Below, in pieces: positions 1 through 8,250 of a stretch of DNA of 64,000 nucleotides (the first letter of the stretch is position 1; each line of letters starts with the position of its first letter). The DNA is from Candidatus Zipacnadia bacterium (GTDB lineage: Bacteria > Armatimonadota > Zipacnadia > Zipacnadales > UBA5352): positions 43,406 through 107,405 of the forward strand of contig JALGSU010000017.1 of the NCBI GenBank assembly GCA_029821735.1, read 5' to 3'. The position numbers were made by a program, and so were the translations under genes. The notes below the pieces were generated by a model that did not search any database, had not been told where the DNA came from, and saw only the letters and a list, made by a program, of their open reading frames with translations.

Positions 1-1
1 A

Positions 2-886
2 GCTAAGCTGGTCGGTGTGCTGCCGGTGATGCTGCGGCGGGTCATCGGTGCTGGGCGTGTGCTGATCTCCGTCCCGATGGCCGATGAGGCCGGAGTGCTT
101 GCGGCAAGCGTCGAAGCCGACACAGCTCTGGTTGACGCTGCCTGTGAGCTGACCAGGGCCAAGGGCGCGACATACTGCGAACTCCGTCAGCGCCACGAGC
201 CATCAGTCGACATGCAGGCTGATCTGAGTCGACTGACTCTCGAGATGGCCCTGCCACCCGATGCCGACCAGTTGTGGGATGGCCTCAACGGTAAGGTCCG
301 CAACCAGGTACGTAAGGCGCAGAAGTCTGGGCTCCAAGTCAGTCCGACAACCGATCCGCAATTCGCGATCTCAGCGGAGTTCTACCCCGTTTACAGCGAG
401 AACACGCGCGACCTTGGCTCACCGATGCACTCAGTGCGTTTCTTCCAGCAGGTTGCCGAGCGCTTCCCGAACTCAGCTTGCGTTCTCTCTGTGGGTGACG
501 AGAAGACCATCGTTGGGTCAGCCCTCGCCCTGAAGTGGCGGGATACGTTCATGGTCCCGTGGGCCTCCTCACTTCGACGGTACTTCAGCATGTGCCCGAA
601 CAATCTCCTCTACTGGGAGCTCATGCGTTTGGCCATCGAGCAGGGCTGCCGACTGTTTGACTTCGGGCGATCTCCAAGGGATGCAGGCACCTACCGATTC
701 AAGAAGGCATGGGGCGCTGACCCAATACAGCTCTACGACTGTTACCATTATGTCTCCGGCAACTCCCACGCAGGTGAGAAGCGCGACAGTCTCAGCTATC
801 GTGCGTTTTCGTCTGCGTGGCCGAAGGTTCCGCTTCCCCTGGCTCGCGCGATCGGGCCGAAGATATTCGCGCGCCTGCCAATCTGA
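2..886 (+). CDS. FemAB-like acyltransferase, PEP-CTERM/exosortase associated (5' end outside window)
   Basis: The reading frame is already open at base 2 and reads KLVGVLPVML, so the N-terminus lies left of the window; the first internal start is a GTG at 17. The C-terminal half has the GNAT-fold FemAB signature: a DFGRS motif followed by GTYRFKKAWGA near the end. In the family this closely matches the FemAB-related proteins that accompany XrtA-type exosortase and exopolysaccharide loci. Such proteins are thought to transfer an aminoacyl or acyl group in envelope polymer synthesis; the substrate is unknown. A GT4 glycosyltransferase follows after 35 bases, and exosortase lies 7 kb downstream, which supports this assignment. 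The exact reaction is inference. Confidence 0.8.
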   Translation, partial: AKLVGVLPVMLRRVIGAGRVLISVPMADEAGVLAASVEADTALVDAACELTRAKGATYCELRQRHEPSVDMQADLSRLTLEMALPPDADQLWDGLNGKVRNQVRKAQKSGLQVSPTTDPQFAISAEFYPVYSENTRDLGSPMHSVRFFQQVAERFPNSACVLSVGDEKTIVGSALALKWRDTFMVPWASSLRRYFSMCPNNLLYWELMRLAIEQGCRLFDFGRSPRDAGTYRFKKAWGADPIQLYDCYHYVSGNSHAGEKRDSLSYRAFSSAWPKVPLPLARAIGPKIFARLPI

Positions 887-921
887 ACTAAGTTCGGCCT
901 TGCAGTGATTGAGGTGCAACG

Positions 922-2064
922 ATGCGCATCATGTTGTCCGGCGTGTGTGTTGAGGGCGGAGGCGCGGAGCAGGTCATCCAGGACTTGGCTCTCGGCTTCG
1001 CCGCGCGTGGGCATGAGGTAGTGGTCGTCTACATTGAGGGCACCGATGAGATAGTACCCCGCCTCGAGCAGCAAGGCATAGACTGCATCCGGCTTCTGCC
1101 TCGGGAGAAGCTTGCGGCGCACTGGTGGTCAGACATCACACCTGGCTCCATCGTGAAGATGCGGCGCCTGCTGATCGACCTGAAGCCTGACATTGTTCAC
1201 ATGCATGTGCCGCGCCCGAGTCTGTGGACTGCACTTGGCGAGCTAATCTCTGGAAGCAGAAGCCCGCTTGTATACACGGAGCACAATGTGCAGTCGGCGC
1301 TGAACATCCGGGGGGTATTTGCCCAGCACGTGTTTATACCCCGGACACGGTACGTCATCGCTGTTTCGGAGGCAGTGCGTCATAGCTTTCAGACGAAGTG
1401 GCACCGTTATGCGGGACGTATCAAGACGATCCACAATGGGATCACGGTGGACCGCCTCCGTGCCAATCGAACTGGCGAAGAGACGCGGGCCTCTCTCGCG
1501 ACCCCATTGGCCACCAGTGTGGTATGCAACGTCGCCAATATCACCGATCGCAAGGGTCAGGACGTCTTGATGCGCGCCATCGCCAAGCTGGACCAGAGCC
1601 TGGTGGACGTCCGATGTTGGTGCGCGGGCGGCCTGACACACCAGCCTTCGGCCGTCAGCGCACTCAAGAGGCTTATCGAGGACCTTAGGATCGCTGATCG
1701 GGTTTCGCTGCTTGGTGCACGATCGGACGTTCCCGACCTACTTGAGGCATGTGACGTATTCGTTCTCTCCTCACGGCAGGAGGGATTACCCATAACGATC
1801 CTCGAGGCCATGGCGGCCGGCAAGCCCGTGGTAGCGACTGATGTGGGAGGTTGCGCGGAGGTCGTCAGACATGGCGAGACGGGTCTGATAGTTCCACCTG
1901 AAGACCCGGACGCACTTGCCGGGGCCATCCAGACAGTGCTTACGGACTCAAACTTAGCCCACGAGATGGGCAAAGCGGGCCGCGAACGCGTTGAGGAACA
2001 CTTCACCGTCGATGCGATGGTGGACAAGCACATCGAAGTCTATGAGACAGTAATCTCCGAATAG
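922..2064 (+). CDS. GT4-family glycosyltransferase
   Basis: A 380-residue protein with the two Rossmann-like halves of GT-B enzymes. The N-terminus has the glycine-rich loop GGGAEQVIQDLALGFAARGH near residues 12-31. The C-terminal half carries the donor-binding EGLPITILEAMAAGKPVVA stretch near residue 288, with the E-x7-E pattern of GT4. It probably transfers a sugar from a nucleotide donor to a lipid-linked or growing exopolysaccharide at the cytoplasmic face of the membrane. A GAGGTG ribosome site precedes the ATG. It follows the FemAB-like gene closely and is probably co-transcribed with it. Donor and acceptor cannot be read from the sequence. Confidence 0.9.
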   Translation: MRIMLSGVCVEGGGAEQVIQDLALGFAARGHEVVVVYIEGTDEIVPRLEQQGIDCIRLLPREKLAAHWWSDITPGSIVKMRRLLIDLKPDIVHMHVPRPSLWTALGELISGSRSPLVYTEHNVQSALNIRGVFAQHVFIPRTRYVIAVSEAVRHSFQTKWHRYAGRIKTIHNGITVDRLRANRTGEETRASLATPLATSVVCNVANITDRKGQDVLMRAIAKLDQSLVDVRCWCAGGLTHQPSAVSALKRLIEDLRIADRVSLLGARSDVPDLLEACDVFVLSSRQEGLPITILEAMAAGKPVVATDVGGCAEVVRHGETGLIVPPEDPDALAGAIQTVLTDSNLAHEMGKAGRERVEEHFTVDAMVDKHIEVYETVISE

Positions 2065-2071
2065 GAGGACG

Positions 2072-2087
2072 CGGGGGCTTTCCCCCG
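2072..2087 (+). terminator. short GC hairpin after the GT4 gene
   Basis: CGGGGG-CTTT-CCCCCG lies 8 bases after the glycosyltransferase stop. It folds into a 6-bp GC stem, but no T-run follows, so it could be a weak or Rho-assisted terminator or an mRNA 3' stabiliser. Confidence 0.4.
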
Positions 2088-2250
2088 ACTGGCACCGACC
2101 AAGAAGTGACCAACTGCTCCATCCGTTGGGCCACGATCTGGCAAGGTGCCATCGTTACGCCCAAGCTCGCGAAGCCACATCGCAAAGGCGGGAAAGGTAC
2201 GCATATTCTGCATACTCAAGCTGTGAAGACCCCGTAGGAGGTCGGGTGAG

Positions 2251-3015
2251 ATGCGAGGGCAAGTGGATGATCAGCGAGTTGAGAAGGCAGTGAAGCTGGC
2301 GGACGGGAGGAAGATGGAGATCCGTCGTGCGTGCCTCGAGGACGCAACTGACATCGCTGCGGCCTTCCCACTCCCCGACCAAATGTTGGCGTCAGAGGAG
2401 GCATACCGTCGGTATTTCGAGACCAAGGCACTCATATACGTCCGCTGCACCTCCACCGATATCACGTGCGCGTTTGTGGATGGCCACCTTGCGGGCTACC
2501 AGTTCTATTGCCGTGACCTTGACGACCTAAGGCTCTTCACGTTCTCGCTAAAGAATGCGCTTTGGGTTTTCAAAGAAGCCGCCAAGGGGCGGTATGGGTA
2601 CAGCCCTACATTCTGGCTAGCCATTTTGCGCTGGCCGCTGCAGCACTTCAGGCAACCCAGAGCATACGGCCCAAGCAGAGATCGCCCTGCGACGGAATGC
2701 GCCGAGATTGCAGCATGGAGCCGTGGCGTCCGCACGGTAGAGGCCTACCAACGCCTCGGCGTCGCTTCTGAGTTGATGCGTCACACAGAGGAACAGTTGG
2801 TCTCCGATGGCATCGACACAATCGCCCTCTGGACTGCAGTTGACAACAGCCCGGCGGTCCACCTCTTCGAAAAACTCGGCTACGCCAAGCGCGGCCGAGT
2901 GCAGCGCATTGGGGAGGAATGCTGGCTGATGGTCAAAGACCTGTCATCCGAACCACCGGCTCAGTCGCTGAACGCACCGAGGAATGGCGAGGAAGACTCT
3001 GATGAGTCGACCTGA
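2251..3015 (+). CDS. GNAT-family N-acetyltransferase
   Basis: A 254-residue protein. The C-terminal half has the acetyl-CoA-binding motif A (YQRLGVASELMRHTEEQL, about residues 167-184), followed by the typical GNAT element VDNSPAVHLFEKLGYAKRGR near residue 197. The N-terminal part, from MEIRRACLED at residue 22, is the usual beginning of the fold. The ATG at 2251 has an AGGAG site about 8 bases upstream; the ATG at 2314 has GGGAGG and is an alternative start. The substrate is unknown. The position between the glycosyltransferase and the PEP-CTERM genes makes a role in envelope glycan modification plausible, but this is inference. Confidence 0.8.
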   Translation: MRGQVDDQRVEKAVKLADGRKMEIRRACLEDATDIAAAFPLPDQMLASEEAYRRYFETKALIYVRCTSTDITCAFVDGHLAGYQFYCRDLDDLRLFTFSLKNALWVFKEAAKGRYGYSPTFWLAILRWPLQHFRQPRAYGPSRDRPATECAEIAAWSRGVRTVEAYQRLGVASELMRHTEEQLVSDGIDTIALWTAVDNSPAVHLFEKLGYAKRGRVQRIGEECWLMVKDLSSEPPAQSLNAPRNGEEDSDEST

Positions 3016-3235
3016 GTTGACTACGAGGTCCGAGCCCTCAAGAGTCTGTCGTCATAAACATGGCTTGGCCGTTGCGTGATCAGCGGAGGAATCCCCCGCA
3101 TGGGCGGCACCCTTGCCAACTGACGTTCGCCGCCGATGTCCGAGCGGAGCCATCGGCACCGACGCGAACGAAGGGGTCTTGGCGCAAGTCGTGCGGACAC
3201 TCTCCTTCCGCGCCTCTTCACTGACCGGTCTCCGT

Positions 3236-3727
3236 TTACCGAGCGACGCCGATGCTTGCCTCGTCTGTCAGTCCCGCCAACGAGGCCGTCTCGCTGGCGG
3301 TCCAGTACTGGTAGAACTCGCTCTGGGCTGACCACCACGGACCATTGGCCTGCTCAACGACGGTCGGATAGCGCGCAAACATCGGTCGATTGATCCAGAT
3401 CTCGCGTGTGTTGATGAACGCGTAGGCGTTGAAGTTCTCCCCGAGGCTGGGGGGCGATACGAGTCTCACGCGGCCGGCGGCGTTCATGTCTGAGCCGAGC
3501 TTGGCGTAGTCGGCAAAGCCTGCCTCCTCGATCATCGCGATCCATTCGCTGGTTGGGTGGAAGTTAGGGATGTCTGGTTCTGATGTGGGTGACGCGGACG
3601 GAGCTGCCGGCGTAACGGTCGCACCTGCCGACCCGCCTCCGCACCCCGCCATGAGTACCGCGCATGCTGAGCACGCAACAAGCAGGGCGCCTGCGAGGCG
3701 TCCCGCGTCTCCTCTGGTTGATCCCAT
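3236..3727 (-). CDS. predicted lipoprotein, function unknown
   Basis: From the ATG at 3727 the protein has 163 residues and begins with a charged segment, a hydrophobic stretch and the lipobox LMAG-C, then a Gly/Ala/Pro/Ser-rich linker. This fits a type II signal peptide and lipid anchoring. The mature domain (about residues 50-163) is rich in Trp, Tyr and Phe and contains FINTREIWINRPMFARYPTV. I recognise no family. An upstream TTG at 3763 would add 12 residues without improving the signal peptide. It is convergent with the GNAT gene and lies beside the PEP-CTERM genes on the same strand, so an envelope location is likely. Stop is at 3236. Confidence 0.65.
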   Translation of the reverse strand: MGSTRGDAGRLAGALLVACSACAVLMAGCGGGSAGATVTPAAPSASPTSEPDIPNFHPTSEWIAMIEEAGFADYAKLGSDMNAAGRVRLVSPPSLGENFNAYAFINTREIWINRPMFARYPTVVEQANGPWWSAQSEFYQYWTASETASLAGLTDEASIGVAR

Positions 3728-3905
3728 GATTGCTCGTCTCCCGTCCTGAGTGTGGGTCGTCACTCAGTGCATCGGGAGGCGAGATAGAGCAGTGAAGCCT
3801 CAGGCGCAACGGTGGGGTCGCGCGTCAGTAACGGGCGAGCAAATCTGTGGGGCGGCTGCGCCTGCGGTCACACGCGGCAGGAACGTCCGCGTCCAGACAT
3901 AGAGA

Positions 3906-3931
3906 AAGCGCCCGCCGGATGGCGGGCGCTT
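3906..3931 (-). terminator. intrinsic terminator of PEP-CTERM gene 1
   Basis: An 11-bp stem (AAGCGCCCGCC with its complement, 4-base loop) lies about 40 bases after the stop of the minus-strand gene. On that strand it is followed by TTTCTCT. A near-identical hairpin follows the neighbouring paralogue (4673-4698), so gene and terminator were duplicated together. Confidence 0.8.
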
Positions 3932-3972
3932 GATGGTTTCAGCTAACGGCAGTTTCCTAGGCGGTCAGGCCT

Positions 3973-4506
3973 TCAGGCTGACTTGCGGCGGCGCCACCAG
4001 CCTACGCCGAGGAGGGCAAGTGACGTGAGCGCCATGCTCGCTGGTTCGGGGTTGGCTGACCACGTCTGGTGGGAGTACGGATCACCCTCGGAACCGTCGA
4101 ACGCCGCCCAATCATACCATCCGGGAGCGAAGCTACTCCGATAGCTGAACTCTCCTTGAGATCCGGACGTCCCAAGGCCATCCTCTGGCATCCAATAAAC
4201 TGCAGGACCCGTGCTTGGGAACAACGAAGGCTCCACGCTGTTCAGGTTGCTTGTGTAGGCGCCCATTTGCCAATCATTGGGTTGGGTGAAGTCGCTCGGA
4301 TTAGCGCCCGCGCCCACGCCGATTGCCCAGAAGAGCAGCTCTCCGTTGTTGGCACCAGTGACGTTGTAGACGTAGTCCCACATCTCATCTACGGCGTCCC
4401 AAGTTGCTTCGCCGCTGATGGTGATCTCAGCACTTGCGAAGGTTGGTACGAGCAGGAGGGCGGCGACGGTAAGGAAGACGATCGTCTGGTGAGTAGAGCG
4501 CATCAT
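3973..4506 (-). CDS. PEP-CTERM sorting-domain protein 1
   Basis: A 177-residue secreted protein. It starts MMRSTHQ with a signal peptide (VFLTVAALLLVPTFASA) and ends with a canonical exosortase signal: NPEPASMALTSLALLGVGWW followed by RRRKSA. That is a PEP motif, a transmembrane helix and an Arg-rich tail. The mature part is rich in W, Y, N, G and aromatic residues. Family knowledge says exosortase cleaves at the PEP motif and the protein is placed on or outside the envelope, often with exopolysaccharide. AGGGG lies just upstream of the tandem ATGs at 4506/4503. A frame extension to 4545 lacks a ribosome site. The mature domain belongs to no family I recognise. Confidence 0.9.
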   Translation of the reverse strand: MMRSTHQTIVFLTVAALLLVPTFASAEITISGEATWDAVDEMWDYVYNVTGANNGELLFWAIGVGAGANPSDFTQPNDWQMGAYTSNLNSVEPSLFPSTGPAVYWMPEDGLGTSGSQGEFSYRSSFAPGWYDWAAFDGSEGDPYSHQTWSANPEPASMALTSLALLGVGWWRRRKSA

Positions 4507-4558
4507 ACTTCCCCTTTTCCCGACTGGAAGGGTTCTGGGCAGCAACTAAACCGAGTGT

Positions 4559-4587
4559 ATTGTACAAGGCAACGTATGCAGAGTCAA
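4559..4587 (-). promoter_or_regulatory. sigma-70 type promoter of PEP-CTERM gene 1
   Basis: Read on the minus strand: TTGACT (4582-4587), 17-base spacer, TACAAT (4559-4564). The predicted start site leaves a leader of about 46 bases. The same -35 and spacing recur upstream of the two paralogues. Confidence 0.8.
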
Positions 4588-4672
4588 TGATGGTCGGCAG
4601 TTTGTTCAGGGGGAATGGCGTGGACGAGCGGAGAGGAACTGCGGCGGGGGCGCTGGCGCCCAGACAAAGAGA

Positions 4673-4698
4673 AAGCGCCCGCCGAATGGCGGGCGCTT
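4673..4698 (-). terminator. intrinsic terminator of PEP-CTERM gene 2
   Basis: An 11-bp GC stem with a 4-base loop (GAAT), almost identical to the hairpin at 3906-3931. On the minus strand it is followed by TTTCTCTTTG, about 35 bases after the stop of the gene. Confidence 0.8.
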
Positions 4699-4732
4699 GA
4701 TCGTTTCAGGAAACAGCAGTTGGTTTGCGGCT

Positions 4733-5401
4733 TCAGGCTGACTTCCGCCGTCGCCACCAGCCGACACCCAGCAGGGCCAGGGAGGTCAGCGCCATACTGG
4801 CGGGTTCGGGACTCGGTGAATACTCGCTGCCACTGCCACTATATGCGCCGCCGTCGTTTACACCGCCAGCCGCTAGCCAAGGATGCAATTGAGGCCCGAC
4901 GTTGCTCTGGAACGAAAACGTACCAGGGTCAGGAGCGTGTTCATAGGCAGTGCCTGCGGGGGCTACCCACCACCATATGACTGCAGACTGTCCCTGCCAA
5001 GCATCGAAAACACCACCGTACGTACCAGTCACAACGCTGCTGACCTGCGTGCCCGACCAATGGTAGTCCGTGCTGCCAGCGGGCTGGGTAATTGAACTCA
5101 CTCCGGCAGGAGTGCGAATTCCCCAAGCCCACGGCCCACCGCTCTCGTACACATCTGGGTTCTCCGACACCAATGTGCCCGCGGCGACTTCAGCTCCATT
5201 CAAGATGTAAACGTAGTCCCACAGGTTGGCGTCGCCTGCGAGGTATTCGTCAATCGCGTCGTAAGTATTCCCCACGCTGTTCGTGACACCACTGGGCGTC
5301 TCGCCATCATACGTGATCGTGACAGCAGCACCCGCGAAGCTTGGCACGAGCAGGAGGGCGGCGACGGCAAGGAGGATGAGCATCTGGTTGGCGGTGCGCA
5401 T
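4733..5401 (-). CDS. PEP-CTERM sorting-domain protein 2
   Basis: A 222-residue protein from the ATG at 5401, which is preceded by GGGGAACC. It has a signal peptide (MRTANQMLILLAVAALLLVP...SFAGA) and ends in PSPEPASMALTSLALLGVGW plus WRRRKSA, the same sorting signal as its neighbour. The mature region shares an opening pattern with protein 3 (ITYDGETPSGV versus IDYYGETPVGS) and an LWDYVY/LWDYRY segment with both paralogues, so the three are diverged tandem duplicates. The frame stays open further upstream to 5767, but that segment runs through the promoter and lacks a signal peptide, so I reject the longer form. It is the presumed substrate of the exosortase at 8247. Confidence 0.9.
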   Translation of the reverse strand: MRTANQMLILLAVAALLLVPSFAGAAVTITYDGETPSGVTNSVGNTYDAIDEYLAGDANLWDYVYILNGAEVAAGTLVSENPDVYESGGPWAWGIRTPAGVSSITQPAGSTDYHWSGTQVSSVVTGTYGGVFDAWQGQSAVIWWWVAPAGTAYEHAPDPGTFSFQSNVGPQLHPWLAAGGVNDGGAYSGSGSEYSPSPEPASMALTSLALLGVGWWRRRKSA

Positions 5402-5456
5402 AGTGGTTCCCCTTTTCCCAGGCGAATACGGGGTCTGAGACACCCTCGTAGGATCA

Positions 5457-5485
5457 AGTTTACGCATAACCGGACCTAGAGTCAA
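5457..5485 (-). promoter_or_regulatory. sigma-70 type promoter of PEP-CTERM gene 2
   Basis: Minus strand: TTGACT (5480-5485), 17-base spacer, TAAACT (5457-5462). The leader is about 49 bases. It matches the promoters of the two paralogues in -35 sequence and spacing. Confidence 0.75.
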
Positions 5486-5532
5486 GATGATGGCATAGTT
5501 TATTCTTGATCGCTGTCTATCGTTCTGCCCCG

Positions 5533-6150
5533 TCAGTCGCGCTTCTTCTTCCGGCGCCACCAGCCCACGCCCAGCAGGGCCAGTGAAGTCAGCGCTATGC
5601 TGGCGGGCTCGGGCGTCGGCGACCATTCGCTGCCCGATTGGGTGTAGTCCGTATGCAGCCCGTACGTTTGCCAGTCGTTCATCACAGGTGCCTGAATGGT
5701 CTGGATATGGAAGACACCCAACGTAGGGGCAGTGTTTCCGGGAATGGCGGTGCCAGTCCATCTCCACACAACGCCGGCGCGGTCCTCGAGGTCTGTGTCG
5801 TCAAAAGCGCCGCCATATGCCTCGGCCGTTATGTTGCCGTCCCACCCGCCGTCCCAGCCGAAAGGGGTCCCGATATTGTCTGGCGCTATCGGCACCGCGA
5901 TTGCCCAGACCACCGGTCCATCCTGATCGGAGCTTGCGGAGAGTCGGTAGCGGTAGTCCCACAGCTCATCGTCGCCGGCACCGTAACCTTCGATGCCTTC
6001 CTCGGTGATGTCGTCGTTAAGTGATCCGCTGCCCACCGGGGTCTCGCCATAGTAGTCGATAGTGATCTGTGCGACGGCTGGGGAGTGCGGTACAAGCGCA
6101 GCCACGGCCAAGACGGCAGCGACGATTACGCACAACCGCAGGTACCGCAT
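5533..6150 (-). CDS. PEP-CTERM sorting-domain protein 3
   Basis: A 205-residue protein with a signal peptide (MRYLRLCVIVAAVLAVAALV...AVAQ) and the C-terminal signal SPTPEPASIALTSLALLGVG followed by WWRRKKKRD. The helix is the same as in the other two PEP-CTERM proteins apart from Met to Ile, while the basic tail differs (RRKKKRD). The mature domain begins ITIDYYGETPVGSG and contains LWDYRYRLSASSDQDGP. It is the most distant from exosortase control elements of the three and has its own promoter. I see no clear terminator after the stop, so transcription may run into the promoter region of gene 2. The biological role of the mature domain is unknown. Confidence 0.9.
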   Translation of the reverse strand: MRYLRLCVIVAAVLAVAALVPHSPAVAQITIDYYGETPVGSGSLNDDITEEGIEGYGAGDDELWDYRYRLSASSDQDGPVVWAIAVPIAPDNIGTPFGWDGGWDGNITAEAYGGAFDDTDLEDRAGVVWRWTGTAIPGNTAPTLGVFHIQTIQAPVMNDWQTYGLHTDYTQSGSEWSPTPEPASIALTSLALLGVGWWRRKKKRD

Positions 6151-6190
6151 CGTCTGTTCCTCTGAGAAGAGAGGTAATGTAAGCTATGAC

Positions 6191-6219
6191 AGCTTACAAG
6201 ACCACCGGCGAGGAGTCAA
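6191..6219 (-). promoter_or_regulatory. sigma-70 type promoter of PEP-CTERM gene 3 with overlapping inverted repeat
   Basis: Minus strand: TTGACT (6214-6219), 17-base spacer, TAAGCT (6191-6196). A perfect inverted repeat GTAAGCT-N5-AGCTTAC (6179-6197) covers the -10 box and the start site. It could be an operator; the paralogous promoters lack it. Confidence 0.7.
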
Positions 6220-6594
6220 GCGATCTTGTACTTTGATTGCCGACAGGGCGCAGATTCTACGTTCATCCCGATTGTAGGGGGTGCATTATTGAACAAAACA
6301 TGTATTTGAGAGCTTCTGTGCTGCCGGTCAGTTTGCCTGGATCCGGACGGACCAGAGGCGCCACCGTGTCAGTGCTGGGCTGCGTCACCTGGCAGCGCTT
6401 GAGGGCCACGGGAGGGCTCGTGTCGCCGACGGGCCTTGTCACGCTGGACGCCCTGACGTATAATGGCGCGGTCTGTGGGGTAGGCGTGCGTCTGCGCGCG
6501 CGGGGCACCCAGTACCGATCGCAGACCGATCCATCCGGCCAATTACTCACTCGCTGGCATGCTGCCAGGGAGATAGCTGGGAGAGAAGTCGGGT
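6220..6594. other. intergenic region upstream of the exosortase operon
   Basis: Divergent region between PEP-CTERM gene 3 and the GT39 gene. Apart from the two promoters it holds no convincing small gene. Weak open frames here lack ribosome sites and overlap the promoter. Confidence 0.5.
6436..6464 (+). promoter_or_regulatory. promoter of the GT39-exosortase-EpsI operon
   Basis: TTGTCA (6436-6441), 17-base spacer, consensus TATAAT (6459-6464). The leader to the ATG at 6595 is about 124 bases. Confidence 0.75.
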
Positions 6595-8250
6595 ATGGAA
6601 CAGGACGATCGGGTCGCGGCGATCCAGAAGCTGTTGCTGCGCGTGGCCTTTGTCGGCTGTGTACTGAGTCTTCTGCTTATCACGTTGGTGGCGAAGTTTA
6701 AGACCATTCAGTCTCCGCCCGTGTTCGACCACGCAGTGATCGCGCGGAACTTGGCGACCGGACACGGTCTGACGCACTCGGTGATCTCCCCCCTCGGCCT
6801 GGCCATCGCGCCGGAACACGCTGAGCAACTCACCTTCTCGGCTCCGCTGTACCCTATCATACTGTCGGTGCCGATCCGGCTGTTCGGTGCGACCGACCGG
6901 ATGATTGCTCTGACCTCCGTGACTTTTGCCGCGCTTACACTCGCCCTCCTGTATTTCATCTGTATGAAATATCTCAGCAACCGGATCGCCGTGGCCGCGA
7001 CCGGGCTATCGGCAATCACCGTTCCGTTCGTGATGCACGCTGTCTCGGGTACCGAGGTACCATGCCTGGCTCTACTGGTGACCGGGCTGTTCGGGGTGCT
7101 CCTCGCGTGGCGGCGAGCGGAGAGCGAGAAGCAGCGTTCGCGCTGGTGGGCGGCAGCGGCGTCGGTCATTATTGCGCTGTGCTGGCTCACCCGCTATGAG
7201 ATGGTTGCCCTGATCCCGTGCGTGGCCCTCTTCTGGCTGCTCGCCGACCCGAGCCGGATCTGGTCGAGACTGCTGTGGACCGTTCTGCCGTTCATCATCA
7301 TCGCTACGCCATGGGTCGTCCGCAACAGCCTCGTGATGGAGCGTCCGATCGTCTCGGACTACTCCTACACGTTGCTGTCCACAACCGTCCTCTACCCGCA
7401 GGACCTCATCCTCCGCATGTACAGAGAGGCGCCATATCATCCCTGGGCCGTGGCGATCGAGCACCCGGGCATGATCCTGCTGAAGGCCCACGCGCGCGCG
7501 ATGCAGCTCTACTACTCGGTGCCTCTGCTGGGCAATCCATATATCACGGCGCTCTTCATCTTCGGGGTGCTGATCTCAACTGTTCGGAGAGACCTGGCGG
7601 CACTTCACTGGGCCCTGGTCCTATCCATTGTGCTGACTGCCGGGGCGATGTGCTTCTACTTCAACATCGATGGGCTGCTGAGTCTCTTCCTGCCGATCGT
7701 CGCCGTCTTTGGCATAAAGACCTTCAGCGAGATCCTCGAGACCGTCGACTGGCCAGCGCCGCCCGACGACGATGAAGCTTCGCCCTTCGCGCTCTATATG
7801 CGTATGCGGTTGGTGGCAATCCAAAAGCGAGGCCCCGGCCGCGTGGCCAAGCTGGGGATGTGGCTGGTGATCCTGTCGCTCGCCTACCCGATGCTTGACT
7901 ACCTCTTCATCCAGCCGCCGGCGCGGGAGAACCCGGTGGCCATCGGGGCGGAGGCGTTGCGCGACGAGCCCTACCAACTCATCATGTCTGACATCCCGTC
8001 CCTGGTGTCGTGGTACTCCGGCAAGCGTACCCTCATGCTTCCCGGTGATCGCTGGAACCTCGCCGCGATCGAGAAGATCGGCGTCAAGCCCGATGCCGTC
8101 TTCCTCAAGCCCGGACCGCAGGCTGAGCGGGCAATCTTCCCCGGCTACGAGCGGGTCGAGGACTGGAAGTACCCAGGCGTCCTCCTCGAGCGTCTGCCCG
8201 GCGAGATGCCACCTCCGCAAGGGACGCCGCCGCCACTGGTGAATGAATGA
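6595..8250 (+). CDS. GT39-like membrane glycosyltransferase (GT-C fold)
   Basis: A 551-residue integral membrane protein with about ten hydrophobic helices. The first periplasmic loop carries FDHAVIARNLATGHGLT, the acidic loop pattern of dolichyl-phosphate-mannose-type and ArnT-like GT-C enzymes that use polyprenyl-phosphate sugars. The C-terminal 90 residues are soluble and probably periplasmic. GGGAGAG precedes the ATG. The stop overlaps the start of exosortase (ATGAATGA), so the genes are translationally coupled. A role in glycosylating PEP-CTERM proteins or making the linked polysaccharide is a reasonable inference; the substrate is unknown. Confidence 0.8.
   Translation: MEQDDRVAAIQKLLLRVAFVGCVLSLLLITLVAKFKTIQSPPVFDHAVIARNLATGHGLTHSVISPLGLAIAPEHAEQLTFSAPLYPIILSVPIRLFGATDRMIALTSVTFAALTLALLYFICMKYLSNRIAVAATGLSAITVPFVMHAVSGTEVPCLALLVTGLFGVLLAWRRAESEKQRSRWWAAAASVIIALCWLTRYEMVALIPCVALFWLLADPSRIWSRLLWTVLPFIIIATPWVVRNSLVMERPIVSDYSYTLLSTTVLYPQDLILRMYREAPYHPWAVAIEHPGMILLKAHARAMQLYYSVPLLGNPYITALFIFGVLISTVRRDLAALHWALVLSIVLTAGAMCFYFNIDGLLSLFLPIVAVFGIKTFSEILETVDWPAPPDDDEASPFALYMRMRLVAIQKRGPGRVAKLGMWLVILSLAYPMLDYLFIQPPARENPVAIGAEALRDEPYQLIMSDIPSLVSWYSGKRTLMLPGDRWNLAAIEKIGVKPDAVFLKPGPQAERAIFPGYERVEDWKYPGVLLERLPGEMPPPQGTPPPLVNE

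Noticed and set aside
4733..5767. 344-residue version of PEP-CTERM protein 2
   Set aside because: The extra N-terminal part runs through the promoter, lacks a ribosome site and would put the signal peptide inside the protein.
4506..6240. Sigma-54 (PrsR-type) promoters upstream of the PEP-CTERM genes
   Set aside because: No GG-N10-GC type element is present; instead each gene has a good sigma-70 promoter.
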